Of a stretch of DNA of 64,000 nucleotides, positions 1 through 8,759 are shown piece after piece; positions within the stretch are counted from its first letter, which is position 1, and each line of letters begins with the position of its first letter. The notes beneath the pieces are model-generated. The model was given only the letters and a program-made list of their open reading frames with translations. It did no database searches and was not told the DNA's origin. The DNA lies in the NCBI RefSeq assembly GCF_003710815.1, contig NZ_RHHP01000010.1, positions 1-64,000 on the forward strand, read 5' to 3'. Made by a program: the position numbers and the translations under genes. Source of the stretch: Brevibacillus centrosporus. GTDB taxonomy: Bacteria > Bacillota > Bacilli > Brevibacillales > Brevibacillaceae.

Positions 1-1
1 C

Positions 2-347
2 TTGACGGGGTGCAGTTCATTTGGAGAGGACGGCTTTCTCTTTTTTGGTTTGAGCCGATTGTAAGCGCACACAAAAAAGCGGCCTATTCTACAGGAGAAG
101 ATCAGGGAAATGGAGAGCCGTGGGATTTCCACTACGCTGCTGCTATGTACAGGAGTCTTCCCCGTTCAAGCTAGATGCAGACACATACCAACAAGCGGTA
201 GCGCCATTGAGGGATCACGTCGATATACTCCTTCTGGACTGCATGGGGTACACGGAAGAAGCACGTCAGCTGGCAAGTGATCTGACAGGTCTGCCGGTCA
301 TCCTGTCTTCTGCCCTCATGGCGAAAATTTTATTAGAAATGATTTAG
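2..347 (+). pseudogene. aroM: Decayed AroM family gene (frameshifts, internal deletion)
   Basis: This is the 3' part of an AroM-family gene, running in from the left edge. The C-terminal 60 residues read in one frame (positions 150-347) and contain the family signature ILLLDCMGYT, followed by a conserved tail (LPVILSSALMAKILLEM). The preceding block, with LLLCTGVFP and an alpha helix before it (about 63-165), is in a different frame. It has a stop at 62-64, and more AroM-like residues lie in a third frame near the left edge. The stretch normally found between the LCTG motif and the LLDCMGYT motif (several dozen residues) is missing. AroM is a small protein of unclear function. I take it as a pseudogene rather than a sequencing error because the loss includes a deletion as well as frame changes. 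Confidence 0.65.
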
Positions 348-356
348 CAAGCAGCG

Positions 357-383
357 AGCACCCTGTTACGGGGTGTTTTTTTG
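357..383 (+). terminator. Rho-independent terminator after aroM remnant
   Basis: A CACCC/GGGTG stem with a short loop is followed by a run of Ts, just downstream of the aroM stop. The 218 bases between here and the next gene hold no feature I recognise. Confidence 0.75.
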
Positions 384-601
384 TTTGCCCTCTCATAACC
401 ACAAGTTATCACCACTCATGTAAAACCGCTATTTCACATTGCTGCAAAAGCGTCTTACATTGGTACATAACAACCTATTAAAAAGCTTTCCATCACATTT
501 GCTTTTTAAATGACTGTGATAAATTTTCGGAATACCTTTTTCTATCGAAATTTTACTACAATGAACAGGTGTAACGAGAGAGTAGAGCCGGGGGAACAGG
601 A

Positions 602-1762
602 ATGATTTTACGTAATGTGCTAATGATTACCTTTGGATTCCAGATCATGATTTTCGCCACGAGACCGATCATGACGTTGTATGCGTCTCACTTGGGGGCA
701 GATACGTTTCTTATCGGGATTTTGGCCGCGACTTTTGCGTTTTTTCCGTTGTTGTTTGCCATCCATGCGGGAAAAATTGCGGATTACTTTGGGGACCGCA
801 TTCCGCTCTTCTTGTCCAACATCGGCTGTGCGATTGGACTGACGCTTCCTTTTCTATTTCCGACATTGCCTTCACTCTTTGTCTCCCAGGCGATCGTAGG
901 GATATCCCATGTTTTCATCAATGTATGTATGCAAAATGTCTTGGGAAAAGCGGCGACAAAAGAAAATCGCGACCACTACTTCAGCATTTTTAGCACAGTC
1001 GTCGCACTCGCAAGCTTTATTGGTCCAGTGGTCGGTGGATACTTGTCGGAGCATGTATCGTATGCGTCCGTATTTATCGTATCGGTGATCATCAGCGTTG
1101 TGCCGATTTGTTTTTCCTTGCTGATACCAAAAGTGGTGGGGCAGAAGAAGCAGATGGCAGCAGAAGAATCGGGCAGCTCCTTTACTTTATTGCGGATTCC
1201 GCTGCTGCGCAAAGCACTCGCGACAAGTGCGCTCGTCCTGTATTCTCGTGATATTTATGTGGCGTACTTCCCTTTGTATGCGAGTCATTTGGGGATCTCA
1301 GACTCGAATATCGGGTGGATTGTTGCCATTCAGGGACTTGCGATGGTTCCAGTCCGGTTCTTTTTAGCCAAGCTAGCGGAAAAGGCAGGCAGGGAAAAGG
1401 TTTTGCTGTTTTCCATCTTAACGGCGGGGATCTCGTTCATTTTCATTCCGTTTGTCAGTAATGAGTGGTGGCTGCTCGTGTTGAGCGCCATCATGGGGGT
1501 AGGATTGGGATGTGGGCAGCCTTTATCCTTGACCACGACATACAACGCTTCACCGAAAACGCGCACGGGTGAAGTGCTGGGGCTGCGGCTTGCTTCCAAT
1601 CGACTCTCGCAGCTCATTGCGCCACTGTTTTTTGGCGTCATTGGCAGCTGGGGTGGGCTAGTTGCGGTCTTTTATATTAGCGGTGCCTTTTTGCTCGGCG
1701 GCGCCTTCCTAACAAAAGAAAAGCAATCAGCAGCCAAGCAAGGATCGTCAGTCAGTAGTTAA
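602..1762 (+). CDS. MFS transporter
   Basis: This 386-residue integral membrane protein of the major facilitator superfamily shows about twelve hydrophobic segments. The cytoplasmic loop between the second and third segments carries a GKIADYFGDR motif, the family A-motif (GxLaDrxGrr). A second, weaker copy (AKLAEKAGREK) sits at the start of the C-terminal half. The start is the ATG at 602, seven to eight bases after GGGGGAA. It is monocistronic: a terminator follows at 1787. The substrate cannot be told from sequence; this size and layout fit a drug/metabolite:proton antiporter of the DHA1 type. The adjacent TetR gene is separated by a terminator, so a regulatory link is not supported. Confidence 0.85.
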   Translation: MILRNVLMITFGFQIMIFATRPIMTLYASHLGADTFLIGILAATFAFFPLLFAIHAGKIADYFGDRIPLFLSNIGCAIGLTLPFLFPTLPSLFVSQAIVGISHVFINVCMQNVLGKAATKENRDHYFSIFSTVVALASFIGPVVGGYLSEHVSYASVFIVSVIISVVPICFSLLIPKVVGQKKQMAAEESGSSFTLLRIPLLRKALATSALVLYSRDIYVAYFPLYASHLGISDSNIGWIVAIQGLAMVPVRFFLAKLAEKAGREKVLLFSILTAGISFIFIPFVSNEWWLLVLSAIMGVGLGCGQPLSLTTTYNASPKTRTGEVLGLRLASNRLSQLIAPLFFGVIGSWGGLVAVFYISGAFLLGGAFLTKEKQSAAKQGSSVSS

Positions 1763-1786
1763 ACGGATAGTGATCATGCAAACGCC

Positions 1787-1824
1787 AAACAAGGGCTCCA
1801 AAGCAGTAGGGCTCTTGTTTTTTT
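1787..1824 (+). terminator. Rho-independent terminator after MFS gene
   Basis: A twelve-pair stem (AAACAAGGGCTC against GGGCTCTTGTTT, one G-T pair) runs into a T tract. Confidence 0.85.
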
Positions 1825-1915
1825 ACGCAACGTTTTTTTCATTTCATCGCGAACTTGCATCGCAACAGGAGTGACGATACCAGATCTTGTGCTATAATGA
1901 CTACGGGTGAAGATA

Positions 1916-2563
1916 ATGAGCGAAAAATCAATCAGAGAACGAATTATTGAAACGTCCATGCGCTTGTTTGAAGCAAATGGCTACCACCGGGTGACTGTGG
2001 ACCAAATTGTCAAAGAAAGCGGAACGTCCAAAGGTGGTTTTTATCACAACTTTAAGTCGAAGGATGAGCTTCTTTACATCATTCACGATCAGTTTATCTC
2101 TTACGTACTGGAAAAGGCGGAGGAAGCTTACGAGCAGTGGGAAACACCGACAGAGCGGTTGCAGGCGATCGTGAAGTCCTTCGTCATGATGATCGATCTG
2201 TATCGATCACAAGTGACCATCTTCTATCAGGAAAGCTTATTCTTGGCCCCCGAATATTTCAGAGACATCGAGATCAAGCGGGATCGTTACAAAAAAATCA
2301 TGTTCACGGTGGTACAAGACGGTATCGACTCTGGGGAATTTCGTCCCGAGCTGCCTGTTCCCATCGTATCGATGGCTATTTTCGGGATGGTAAACTGGAT
2401 TTATAAATGGTACCAAAAGTCGGGTACATACTCGATTGAGCAAATTGCCGATATTTATGCAGATATGGTACTGCACTCCGTACTGAAACAGGATGCGATG
2501 GCAAACCCTGATTTCAATCGATTCTTTTTGACATCGTCGGAGATGCCGTTTAAGCCTTTTTAG
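1916..2563 (+). CDS. TetR/AcrR family transcriptional regulator
   Basis: This 215-residue one-domain-plus-ligand-domain repressor has a TetR N-terminal helix-turn-helix at about residues 8-52 (IRERIIETSMRLFEANGYH, then TSKGGFYHNFKSKDEL, the recognition helix). The remainder is an all-helical ligand-binding and dimer domain resembling the Bacillus FadR acyl-CoA-responsive group. The ATG at 1916 is preferred over the in-frame GTG at 1907 because the conserved domain begins immediately after it. It lies directly upstream of the propionyl-CoA/methylmalonyl-CoA operon, whose leader carries three palindromes of the length and form TetR proteins bind. I infer that it represses that operon and answers to an acyl-CoA. 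The inducer is unknown. Confidence 0.85.
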   Translation: MSEKSIRERIIETSMRLFEANGYHRVTVDQIVKESGTSKGGFYHNFKSKDELLYIIHDQFISYVLEKAEEAYEQWETPTERLQAIVKSFVMMIDLYRSQVTIFYQESLFLAPEYFRDIEIKRDRYKKIMFTVVQDGIDSGEFRPELPVPIVSMAIFGMVNWIYKWYQKSGTYSIEQIADIYADMVLHSVLKQDAMANPDFNRFFLTSSEMPFKPF

Positions 2564-2650
2564 GAACAGCTATAGGAGAAAAAAGCGACTGTGTCAAAAA
2601 TCGCGCTGCGAGAAGATAGCGGGATGGGGCTGTGGTCGCTCCAAACCTGC

Positions 2651-2678
2651 TCTCGTTGTACAAAGCATTGCAACGAGA
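2651..2678. repeat. Inverted repeat downstream of tetR
   Basis: Perfect 8-base arms (TCTCGTTG and CAACGAGA) flank a 12-base loop. It could fold in the tetR transcript, but no T run follows, so I do not call it a terminator. Confidence 0.5.
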
Positions 2679-2694
2679 TTAAAAATAGTTCCGT

Positions 2695-2714
2695 CAGACC
2701 AACCGGTTGGTCTG
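2695..2714. promoter_or_regulatory. TetR-type operator 1
   Basis: CAGACCAACCGGTTGGTCTG is a perfect 20-base palindrome. It overlaps or abuts the -35 region of the promoter predicted at 2713-2741. With the two further copies at 2748 and 2779 it defines a consensus of RACCAAC-centre-GTYGGTY, a typical TetR-family operator form. Confidence 0.75.
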
Positions 2715-2741
2715 TACTATTATTCTGAAACTTGCTATACT
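2713..2741 (+). promoter_or_regulatory. Predicted sigma-A promoter of the propionyl-CoA operon
   Basis: The -10 is TATACT at 2736-2741. A weak -35 (TGTACT, 2713-2718) lies 17 bases upstream. Transcription would start at about 2748, inside operator 2, so repressor binding would block both polymerase entry and the start site. Confidence 0.45.
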
Positions 2742-2747
2742 GTAGCA

Positions 2748-2767
2748 AAGACCAACTGGTCGGTCTT
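2748..2767. promoter_or_regulatory. TetR-type operator 2
   Basis: AAGACCAACTGGTCGGTCTT is an imperfect palindrome (outer six bases perfect). Its centre is 53 bases from operator 1, about five helical turns, so both would face the same side of the DNA. Confidence 0.7.
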
Positions 2768-2778
2768 GCTCAGTGTCA

Positions 2779-2800
2779 TCAAACCAACTAGTCGGTTTGA
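2779..2800. promoter_or_regulatory. TetR-type operator 3
   Basis: This is a 22-base palindrome with two mismatched positions (core AAACCAACTAGTCGGTTT). Its centre is 32 bases, three helical turns, from operator 2. It lies in the predicted 5' leader of the operon. Confidence 0.7.
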
Positions 2801-2844
2801 GGTTCGTGAGCCGACTCGTTGACGGAGAAACAGGAGGAATGGTT

Positions 2845-3363
2845 GTGCTGACGATCTATGAAGTGAGAGAACTCGTGAAATTATTGGAGCAAACGGATGT
2901 AGAATCCATCGAGATCAAAGAAGAGGATGCACGCTTGTCCATTAAAAGACGCTCGAATGGAGTGGTTGTACAGACACAGCCCGCGACGAAGGTAGTGCTC
3001 GCACCTGTCAAAGCTGCTGCGCCCCCCCAAGCTGAAGCAGCAAAGCCGGTTATCGAAACGGTACGTCCGACAGCAGAGGTTCAAAAGGCTCTAAAGCTCG
3101 CAGAGGATCGCACAGAAAACGTGCATAAAGTGACTTCGCCGATGGTAGGCACTTTTTATGCCTCCCCAGCAATTGATGCTGCCCCTTATGTATCAGTTGG
3201 CAGTCAGGTTGAGAAATCTACTATCGTATGTATTGTAGAAGCCATGAAGCTCTTCAATGAAATCGAAGCAGAGGTCAATGGGGAAATTGTGCAGGTCCTG
3301 GTGGATAACGGACAGCTGGTTGATCTCGGGCAGCCCCTGTTCCTCGTCAAGACGGCAAAATAA
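2845..3363 (+). CDS. accB: Biotin carboxyl carrier protein (functional-type)
   Basis: This 172-residue BCCP carries CO2 as carboxybiotin between biotin carboxylase and carboxyltransferase. The N-terminal 35 residues (YEVRELVKLLEQ, then EEDARLSIKRR) form the AccB docking region. A flexible Ala/Pro/Lys linker follows to about residue 95. The C-terminal biotinyl domain keeps the biotinylation site VEAMKLFNE, with the acceptor lysine at about residue 135 (codon 3247-3249). I choose GTG 2845 because GGAGG at 2833-2837 is seven bases upstream; the ATG at 2839 is only one base from it. It is the first gene of the operon ending with biotin carboxylase at 12135, and the only one of the two BCCPs there that can be biotinylated. 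Confidence 0.88.
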   Translation: MLTIYEVRELVKLLEQTDVESIEIKEEDARLSIKRRSNGVVVQTQPATKVVLAPVKAAAPPQAEAAKPVIETVRPTAEVQKALKLAEDRTENVHKVTSPMVGTFYASPAIDAAPYVSVGSQVEKSTIVCIVEAMKLFNEIEAEVNGEIVQVLVDNGQLVDLGQPLFLVKTAK

Positions 3364-3400
3364 ACGGTGAGGCTTTCACCGATCGGGGAGGTCAAAAGAC

Positions 3401-5524
3401 GTGAATAGAGAGACGATGTTTAAAGAATTTTCCGTCCCGACGTACGAGCAATGGCGGGAGGCGGCAGAAAAGACGCTGAAAGGCGCTTCTTTTGACGCCA
3501 AGCTGTTGACCAAAACCTACGAGGGAATTACTCTTCAGCCAATCTATCGACAGGAAGATATCGAAAAACTCAAGCATATTCATGTCCAACCGGGTGTTGC
3601 GCCATACTTGCGAGGCACAAAAGCGGCGGGAGCCTTTGCAGCGCGTGCTTGGGAAGTGTCGCAAGAGATCCTGGCTGCTACCGCAGAAGAGTTCAATCAG
3701 ATTGCTCGTCACGATCTTGCACGCGGTCAAACGATGCTGAATCTGGTCTTGGATCAGGCTACGATGGCTGGACTTGATCCAGAAGATGGCGTAAATAGTA
3801 AAGTCGGAAACCAAGGGCTTTCCATTTTTAGTCGCGAGGATCTGGACCAGGCATTTGCAGAAATCGACCTGGAGAAAGTCCCGCTTTACGTGAACGCCGG
3901 CGCTTTTGGATTGCCACTGCTCAGCTTGCTGATTGCTCATATGAAGGCAAAAGGTCAAGATGCGAACAAACTTCATGCCTGTGTGGGTGCGGATCCAATG
4001 GCAACGCTCGCAAGCGAAGGAATTCTATCTGTCCCCCTGACCATCCTGTATGACGGAATGGCTCATGCGACTCGTTGGGCGATCAAGCATGCACCTCAAG
4101 TAAAAACCATTCTCGTGCAGGCGCACCCCTACCACAATGCTGGAGGAAGTGCTGTCCAGGAGCTGGGGTACGCTTTGGCTACCGGAGTGGAGTACGTGCA
4201 AGCTTTGCTGGATAGAGGACTCTCGCTTGAAGAAATAGCACCACGCATCCAGTTCGCTTTTTCTATCGGTTCGAATGTCTTTATGGAGATCGCAAAAATC
4301 AGAGCGGCTCGCATGCTCTGGGCCTCTATCATCGAGTCGTACGGTGGTTCGGAAGCCGCGCAAAAAATGAACATTCACGCGAGAACCTCTGCCTGGACGA
4401 AAACCGTACTTGATCCCCATGTAAACCTTTTGCGCGCGACAACGGAAGCGTTTTCAGCGGTAGTTGGCGGTGTAGACAGTCTTCATGTGTCTGCTTACGA
4501 TGAAGCTATCCGTCCTGCCACCGAGTTTTCACGGCGCATTGCTAGAAATACGCAAATCATTTTGGAGCAGGAAGCCCATTTGGCAAAGGTGGCCGATCCC
4601 GCAGGCGGCTCTTGGTATATCGAGTGGCTGACAGACGAGCTTGCTGCAAAAGCATGGGAGCTTTTCCTGCAGGTAGAAGAGCATGGGGGCATGGAGAAAG
4701 CACTCGCAGCAGGTATGCCACAGGAGCAAATCGCAGCAGTCGCGAGCAAAAAGGCTGAAAATGTTGCTTCACGCAAGTCTCGTATCGTAGGGACGAATAT
4801 GTACGCAAATGCACAAGAGCGTCCGGAACAACCTGAAAAACTCCAGTGTCATCCGGCAAAAAGGATAGCGGAGCATCAGGCTTATCTTCAAAAACAGGAC
4901 CGTACTGCGATGGAGGCGATACTCCAGGCGCTTTCCTTTGACCAGCAAGATCTGCTGGATGCGTCGATAAAAGCTGTGCAGGCCGGGGCGACCTTGGGCG
5001 AACTGACGAAAGCACTGCTTCCATCCGGTACAGGAGCGATTTCGGTAAAAGCTCTGCCGCAACAGCGCATTGCTGAATCTTTTGAGCAGCTGCGCTTCCA
5101 GACAGAACAATATGCCGCAAAGACAGGCGGCAAGCCAAAAGTCTTTCTCGCCAATATGGGACCGGTATCGAAGCATAAAGGTCGTGCCGATTTCGCCGCG
5201 GAATTTTTCACGGTAGGCGGCTTTGATGTCCTACGCCAGCAGCAGTTTACTTTTGCTGAAGAAGCAGTGGAAGCCGCAAATGCTTCTGGTGCAGCGATCA
5301 CGGTCATTTGCTCGGATGATGAGAGCTATCCCGAGATCGTTCCGACAATCGTGAAAGGGATCAAAGCGGGCCAGCCGGAGATGACTGTTCTTTTGGCGGG
5401 TCTTCCAGCAGCAGAACAGCTCGCTGTCTATAAGGATGTGGGGTTGGATGATTGCATCCACGTCCGTACGAATTGCTACCAAGTACTTCGCGATCTTCTG
5501 CAGCGTATAGGGGTGATGGCATGA
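3401..5524 (+). CDS. mutA: Methylmalonyl-CoA mutase small (non-catalytic) subunit
   Basis: This is the 707-residue partner subunit of adenosylcobalamin-dependent methylmalonyl-CoA mutase, which interconverts (R)-methylmalonyl-CoA and succinyl-CoA. The TIM-barrel domain spans roughly residues 1-480, with family stretches such as GVAPYLRGT and a [14 protein letters not shown] segment. The C-terminal flavodoxin-like domain has a degenerate cobalamin box: where the large subunit has DGHDRG this one reads SKHKGR, so it keeps the His but lacks the Asp and Gly. That is normal for the small subunit, which does not hold the cofactor. The start is GTG 3401, preceded by GGGAGG at 3386-3391. The end overlaps mutB by four bases (ATGA), giving translational coupling and equal stoichiometry. 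Confidence 0.92.
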   Translation: MNRETMFKEFSVPTYEQWREAAEKTLKGASFDAKLLTKTYEGITLQPIYRQEDIEKLKHIHVQPGVAPYLRGTKAAGAFAARAWEVSQEILAATAEEFNQIARHDLARGQTMLNLVLDQATMAGLDPEDGVNSKVGNQGLSIFSREDLDQAFAEIDLEKVPLYVNAGAFGLPLLSLLIAHMKAKGQDANKLHACVGADPMATLASEGILSVPLTILYDGMAHATRWAIKHAPQVKTILVQAHPYHNAGGSAVQELGYALATGVEYVQALLDRGLSLEEIAPRIQFAFSIGSNVFMEIAKIRAARMLWASIIESYGGSEAAQKMNIHARTSAWTKTVLDPHVNLLRATTEAFSAVVGGVDSLHVSAYDEAIRPATEFSRRIARNTQIILEQEAHLAKVADPAGGSWYIEWLTDELAAKAWELFLQVEEHGGMEKALAAGMPQEQIAAVASKKAENVASRKSRIVGTNMYANAQERPEQPEKLQCHPAKRIAEHQAYLQKQDRTAMEAILQALSFDQQDLLDASIKAVQAGATLGELTKALLPSGTGAISVKALPQQRIAESFEQLRFQTEQYAAKTGGKPKVFLANMGPVSKHKGRADFAAEFFTVGGFDVLRQQQFTFAEEAVEAANASGAAITVICSDDESYPEIVPTIVKGIKAGQPEMTVLLAGLPAAEQLAVYKDVGLDDCIHVRTNCYQVLRDLLQRIGVMA

Positions 5525-7695
5525 AGAAGAGACCTGATTTTTCAAAAGTTTCGTTTCGGACAAATAAAAGTGTAGGCGCGAACTCATCGATGCCGGATAC
5601 GCAGCAATCAATGGATGAGCTCCTCTGGCAGACACTTGAGCAAATCCCTGTGAAGCCCCTCTACTCTAAAGAAGATCTGGAGGGCATGGAGCATCTGGGG
5701 TATATGCCGGGTTTGCCTCCGTTTTTCCGTGGCCCTTATCCGACGATGTACGTGACGCAGCCTTGGACAGTGCGTCAGTACGCAGGTTTTTCTACGGCAG
5801 AGGAGAGCAACGCTTTTTATCGCCGAAATCTCGCCGCGGGTCAAAAAGGTCTTTCCATCGCGTTTGACCTGGCGACTCACCGCGGCTATGACTCCGATCA
5901 TCCGCGAGTTGTCGGGGATGTAGGAAAAGCCGGTGTAGCAGTCGATTCCATTTTAGACATGAAGATTTTGTTTGACGGCATTCCGCTGGATAAGATGTCG
6001 GTATCCATGACGATGAACGGTGCGGTATTGCCGATTATGGCGTTTTATATCGTAGCTGCAGAGGAGCAGGGTGTATCGCAAGCTCAGCTGACAGGAACCA
6101 TCCAGAACGACATTTTAAAAGAGTACATGGTGCGCAATACGTACATCTATCCGCCGGAAGCATCCATGAAAATCATTTCCGATATCTTTGCTTACACCTC
6201 CAAGCACATGCCGAAATTTAATAGCATCAGTATTTCCGGTTACCATATGCAGGAAGCAGGTGCGACGGCAGATATCGAGCTGGCCTACACGCTGGCAGAC
6301 GGACTGGAGTACGTCCGTACCGGCTTGAAAGCAGGGATTGACATCGATGCGTTTGCACCGCGGCTGTCTTTCTTTTGGGCGATTGGCATGAACTACTTCA
6401 TGGAAATTGCCAAAATGAGAGCGGGACGTCTGATCTGGGCAAACCTCATCAAGCAGTTTAATCCGAAATCGGAAAAGTCGATGGCGCTGCGCACACACTC
6501 CCAGACCTCGGGCTGGAGCTTGACGGAGCAAGATCCGTTCAACAACGTCGTTCGTACGTGCATAGAAGCGATGGCTGCAGCTCTTGGGCATACACAGTCT
6601 TTGCACACCAATGCGCTGGATGAAGCGATCGCGCTGCCGACGGATTTCTCTGCGCGGATCGCACGCAATACACAGCTGTTTTTACAAGACGAGACGGAAA
6701 TCTGCAAAGTCGTGGATCCATGGGCAGGCTCCTACTATGTCGAGGCATTGACCGCGCAGCTTGTGGAAAAAGCTTGGGCGCATATTGAAGAAGTCGAGGC
6801 TCTTGGCGGCATGGCAAAAGCGATTGAGACCGGTCTGCCGAAAATGAAAATCGAAGAGGCAGCTGCACGTCGTCAGGCGCATATCGATTCTGGCAAAGAG
6901 GCTATTATCGGCGTGAATAAATATCGGTTGGACAAAGAAGATCCGCTGGAAATTCTCGAGGTCGATAATACCGCTGTACGTGAAGCGCAGATCAAGCGCC
7001 TGCGTGAACTGCGAGAAAATCGCGATGAGCAAAGAGTGCAAGCAGCTTTGCAGGCAATTACTGCGTGCGCAGAGACAGGGGAAGGCAACCTCCTGGAGCT
7101 GGCGATTGAAGCGGCTCGGGCACGCGCATCCCTCGGGGAAATATCCGATGCGTATGAAAAAGTCGTGGGTCGTCATAAAGCGGTTATCCGTTCCATTAGC
7201 GGTGTTTACAGCTCAGAATATGCCGATGCAGAAGAAGTGGCAGCGGTACGAAAAATGGCGGACGAATTCGAGCAATGGGAGGGCCGCCGTCCACGCATCA
7301 TGATCGCGAAAATGGGTCAGGATGGTCACGACCGGGGAGCGAAAGTCATTGCAACCGCTTTTGCCGATCTAGGGTTTGACGTCGATATCGGACCGCTATT
7401 TCAGACACCCGAGGAAACAGCGAAGCAGGCCGTAGAAAACGATGTACACGTCATCGGGTTCAGCTCGCTTGCTGCCGGACATAAAACGTTGCTGCCGCAG
7501 CTGGTAGAAGAGCTGAAAAAGCTGGGGCGTGAAGACATCGTCGTGGTGATTGGCGGGGTCATTCCCGCACAGGACTATGCGTTTCTAAGGGAAAATGGTG
7601 CCGCTGCTATCTTCGGACCAGGGACCGTCATTCCTGTTGCTGCGCAAAATGTTCTGCAAGAAATCGTTCGTCGCCTGGAGGCTTCGAGCCTATGA
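5521..7695 (+). CDS. mutB: Methylmalonyl-CoA mutase large (catalytic) subunit
   Basis: This 724-residue catalytic subunit has an N-terminal CoA/substrate barrel ([18 protein letters not shown] at about residues 60-77; family signature around [13 protein letters not shown]). Its C-terminal B12-binding domain has the DxHxxG motif as DGHDRG, with the cobalt-ligating His at about residue 603. The frame is open well upstream of 5521, but this ATG matches the family N-terminus and overlaps the mutA stop (ATGA). It is followed by the MeaB chaperone with another four-base overlap. Together with the carboxylase genes downstream it completes propionyl-CoA conversion to succinyl-CoA. No methylmalonyl-CoA epimerase gene is seen in the window, so that step must be encoded elsewhere. 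Confidence 0.95.
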   Translation: MKKRPDFSKVSFRTNKSVGANSSMPDTQQSMDELLWQTLEQIPVKPLYSKEDLEGMEHLGYMPGLPPFFRGPYPTMYVTQPWTVRQYAGFSTAEESNAFYRRNLAAGQKGLSIAFDLATHRGYDSDHPRVVGDVGKAGVAVDSILDMKILFDGIPLDKMSVSMTMNGAVLPIMAFYIVAAEEQGVSQAQLTGTIQNDILKEYMVRNTYIYPPEASMKIISDIFAYTSKHMPKFNSISISGYHMQEAGATADIELAYTLADGLEYVRTGLKAGIDIDAFAPRLSFFWAIGMNYFMEIAKMRAGRLIWANLIKQFNPKSEKSMALRTHSQTSGWSLTEQDPFNNVVRTCIEAMAAALGHTQSLHTNALDEAIALPTDFSARIARNTQLFLQDETEICKVVDPWAGSYYVEALTAQLVEKAWAHIEEVEALGGMAKAIETGLPKMKIEEAAARRQAHIDSGKEAIIGVNKYRLDKEDPLEILEVDNTAVREAQIKRLRELRENRDEQRVQAALQAITACAETGEGNLLELAIEAARARASLGEISDAYEKVVGRHKAVIRSISGVYSSEYADAEEVAAVRKMADEFEQWEGRRPRIMIAKMGQDGHDRGAKVIATAFADLGFDVDIGPLFQTPEETAKQAVENDVHVIGFSSLAAGHKTLLPQLVEELKKLGREDIVVVIGGVIPAQDYAFLRENGAAAIFGPGTVIPVAAQNVLQEIVRRLEASSL

Positions 7696-8735
7696 GTGAG
7701 GCTAGGAACGACAGGACTTCCTTGCATTTTACATCGTCTGTCCGTCTCCCTCGCTTAACGGTTGAACAGTACGTACAGGGGGTGCGGGAAAACAACCGCA
7801 CGATTCTTGCGCAGGCCATCACACTTGCAGAGAGCAATTCTGCCCTCCATATGAACATGGCCCAGGAAGTCATCAAGCAGCTTTTGCCGCATACGGGACA
7901 TTCCATTCGGATCGGAATTACGGGTGTGCCGGGAGCGGGGAAAAGCACATTTATTGAAGCCTTTGGTACGATGCTTTGCGAGAGAGGACATCGAGTGGCT
8001 GTTCTAGCAGTAGACCCTAGCAGCACGGTTACACGTGGAAGCATTCTCGGTGACAAGACGAGGATGGAGCTGCTGTCGCGCAATCCGAATGCATTCATTC
8101 GCCCTTCTGCTACGGGGGGCACGCTCGGCGGGGTCAACCGAAAAACGCGAGAAACGATGCTGATCTGTGAAGCGGCAGGGTACGATGTAATCTTGATAGA
8201 GACAGTTGGCGTAGGGCAAAGTGAGACGACGGTTCGGTCCATGGTCGATTTCTTTTTGCTGCTCATGCTGACAGGAGCTGGAGACGAGCTGCAAGGGATC
8301 AAAAAGGGCGTGATCGAAATCGCGGATGCTCTTTTGATCAACAAAGCAGACGGAGAGAACAAAACAAGGGCACTCGTCGCACGCGGCGAGTACAATCGGG
8401 TCTTGCATTACCTACAGCCGGCGACAACCGGTTGGGAAACAAAAGCATACATGTGCTCTGCGCTGACAGGCGAAGGGATCGAAGAAATATGGAACGTCAT
8501 CGGTCAGTTTCGTGATCAGACGACTCGAACGGGAGGCTTCGATGCCCGCCGGAGGGCGCAATCCCTGGATTGGATGCACAGTATGACGCAGGATTATTTG
8601 CGCTCCACCTTTTACAGCAATCCGGAAGTAGCCAGCATGCTGCCGCAGATCGAAAACGCCGTAGCCAGCGGACAGCTGACTGCGACGAGCGCGGTGCAAC
8701 AACTAGTGGCGATATTTGAAAAAACGAGACAGTGA
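7692..8735 (+). CDS. meaB: Methylmalonyl-CoA mutase-associated GTPase MeaB
   Basis: This 347-residue G3E-type P-loop GTPase, also annotated ArgK, guards methylmalonyl-CoA mutase: it gates adenosylcobalamin loading and protects the enzyme from inactivation. The Walker A is GVPGAGKS at about residues 78-85. Switch and base-recognition elements follow, including ETVGVGQSE (G3 region) and LLINKADG (NKxD). A helical C-terminal dimer arm follows. Its ATG overlaps the mutB stop by four bases, so it is made with its client enzyme. Length and domain order are normal. Confidence 0.93.
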   Translation: MSEARNDRTSLHFTSSVRLPRLTVEQYVQGVRENNRTILAQAITLAESNSALHMNMAQEVIKQLLPHTGHSIRIGITGVPGAGKSTFIEAFGTMLCERGHRVAVLAVDPSSTVTRGSILGDKTRMELLSRNPNAFIRPSATGGTLGGVNRKTRETMLICEAAGYDVILIETVGVGQSETTVRSMVDFFLLLMLTGAGDELQGIKKGVIEIADALLINKADGENKTRALVARGEYNRVLHYLQPATTGWETKAYMCSALTGEGIEEIWNVIGQFRDQTTRTGGFDARRRAQSLDWMHSMTQDYLRSTFYSNPEVASMLPQIENAVASGQLTATSAVQQLVAIFEKTRQ

Positions 8736-8759
8736 TGGAACAGAAGGAGAGGTCGGACC

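Noticed and set aside
8425..8434. CAACCGGTTG inside meaB, resembling the core of the TetR operators
   Set aside because: It lacks the outer GAC/GTC arms and lies in coding sequence; likely chance.
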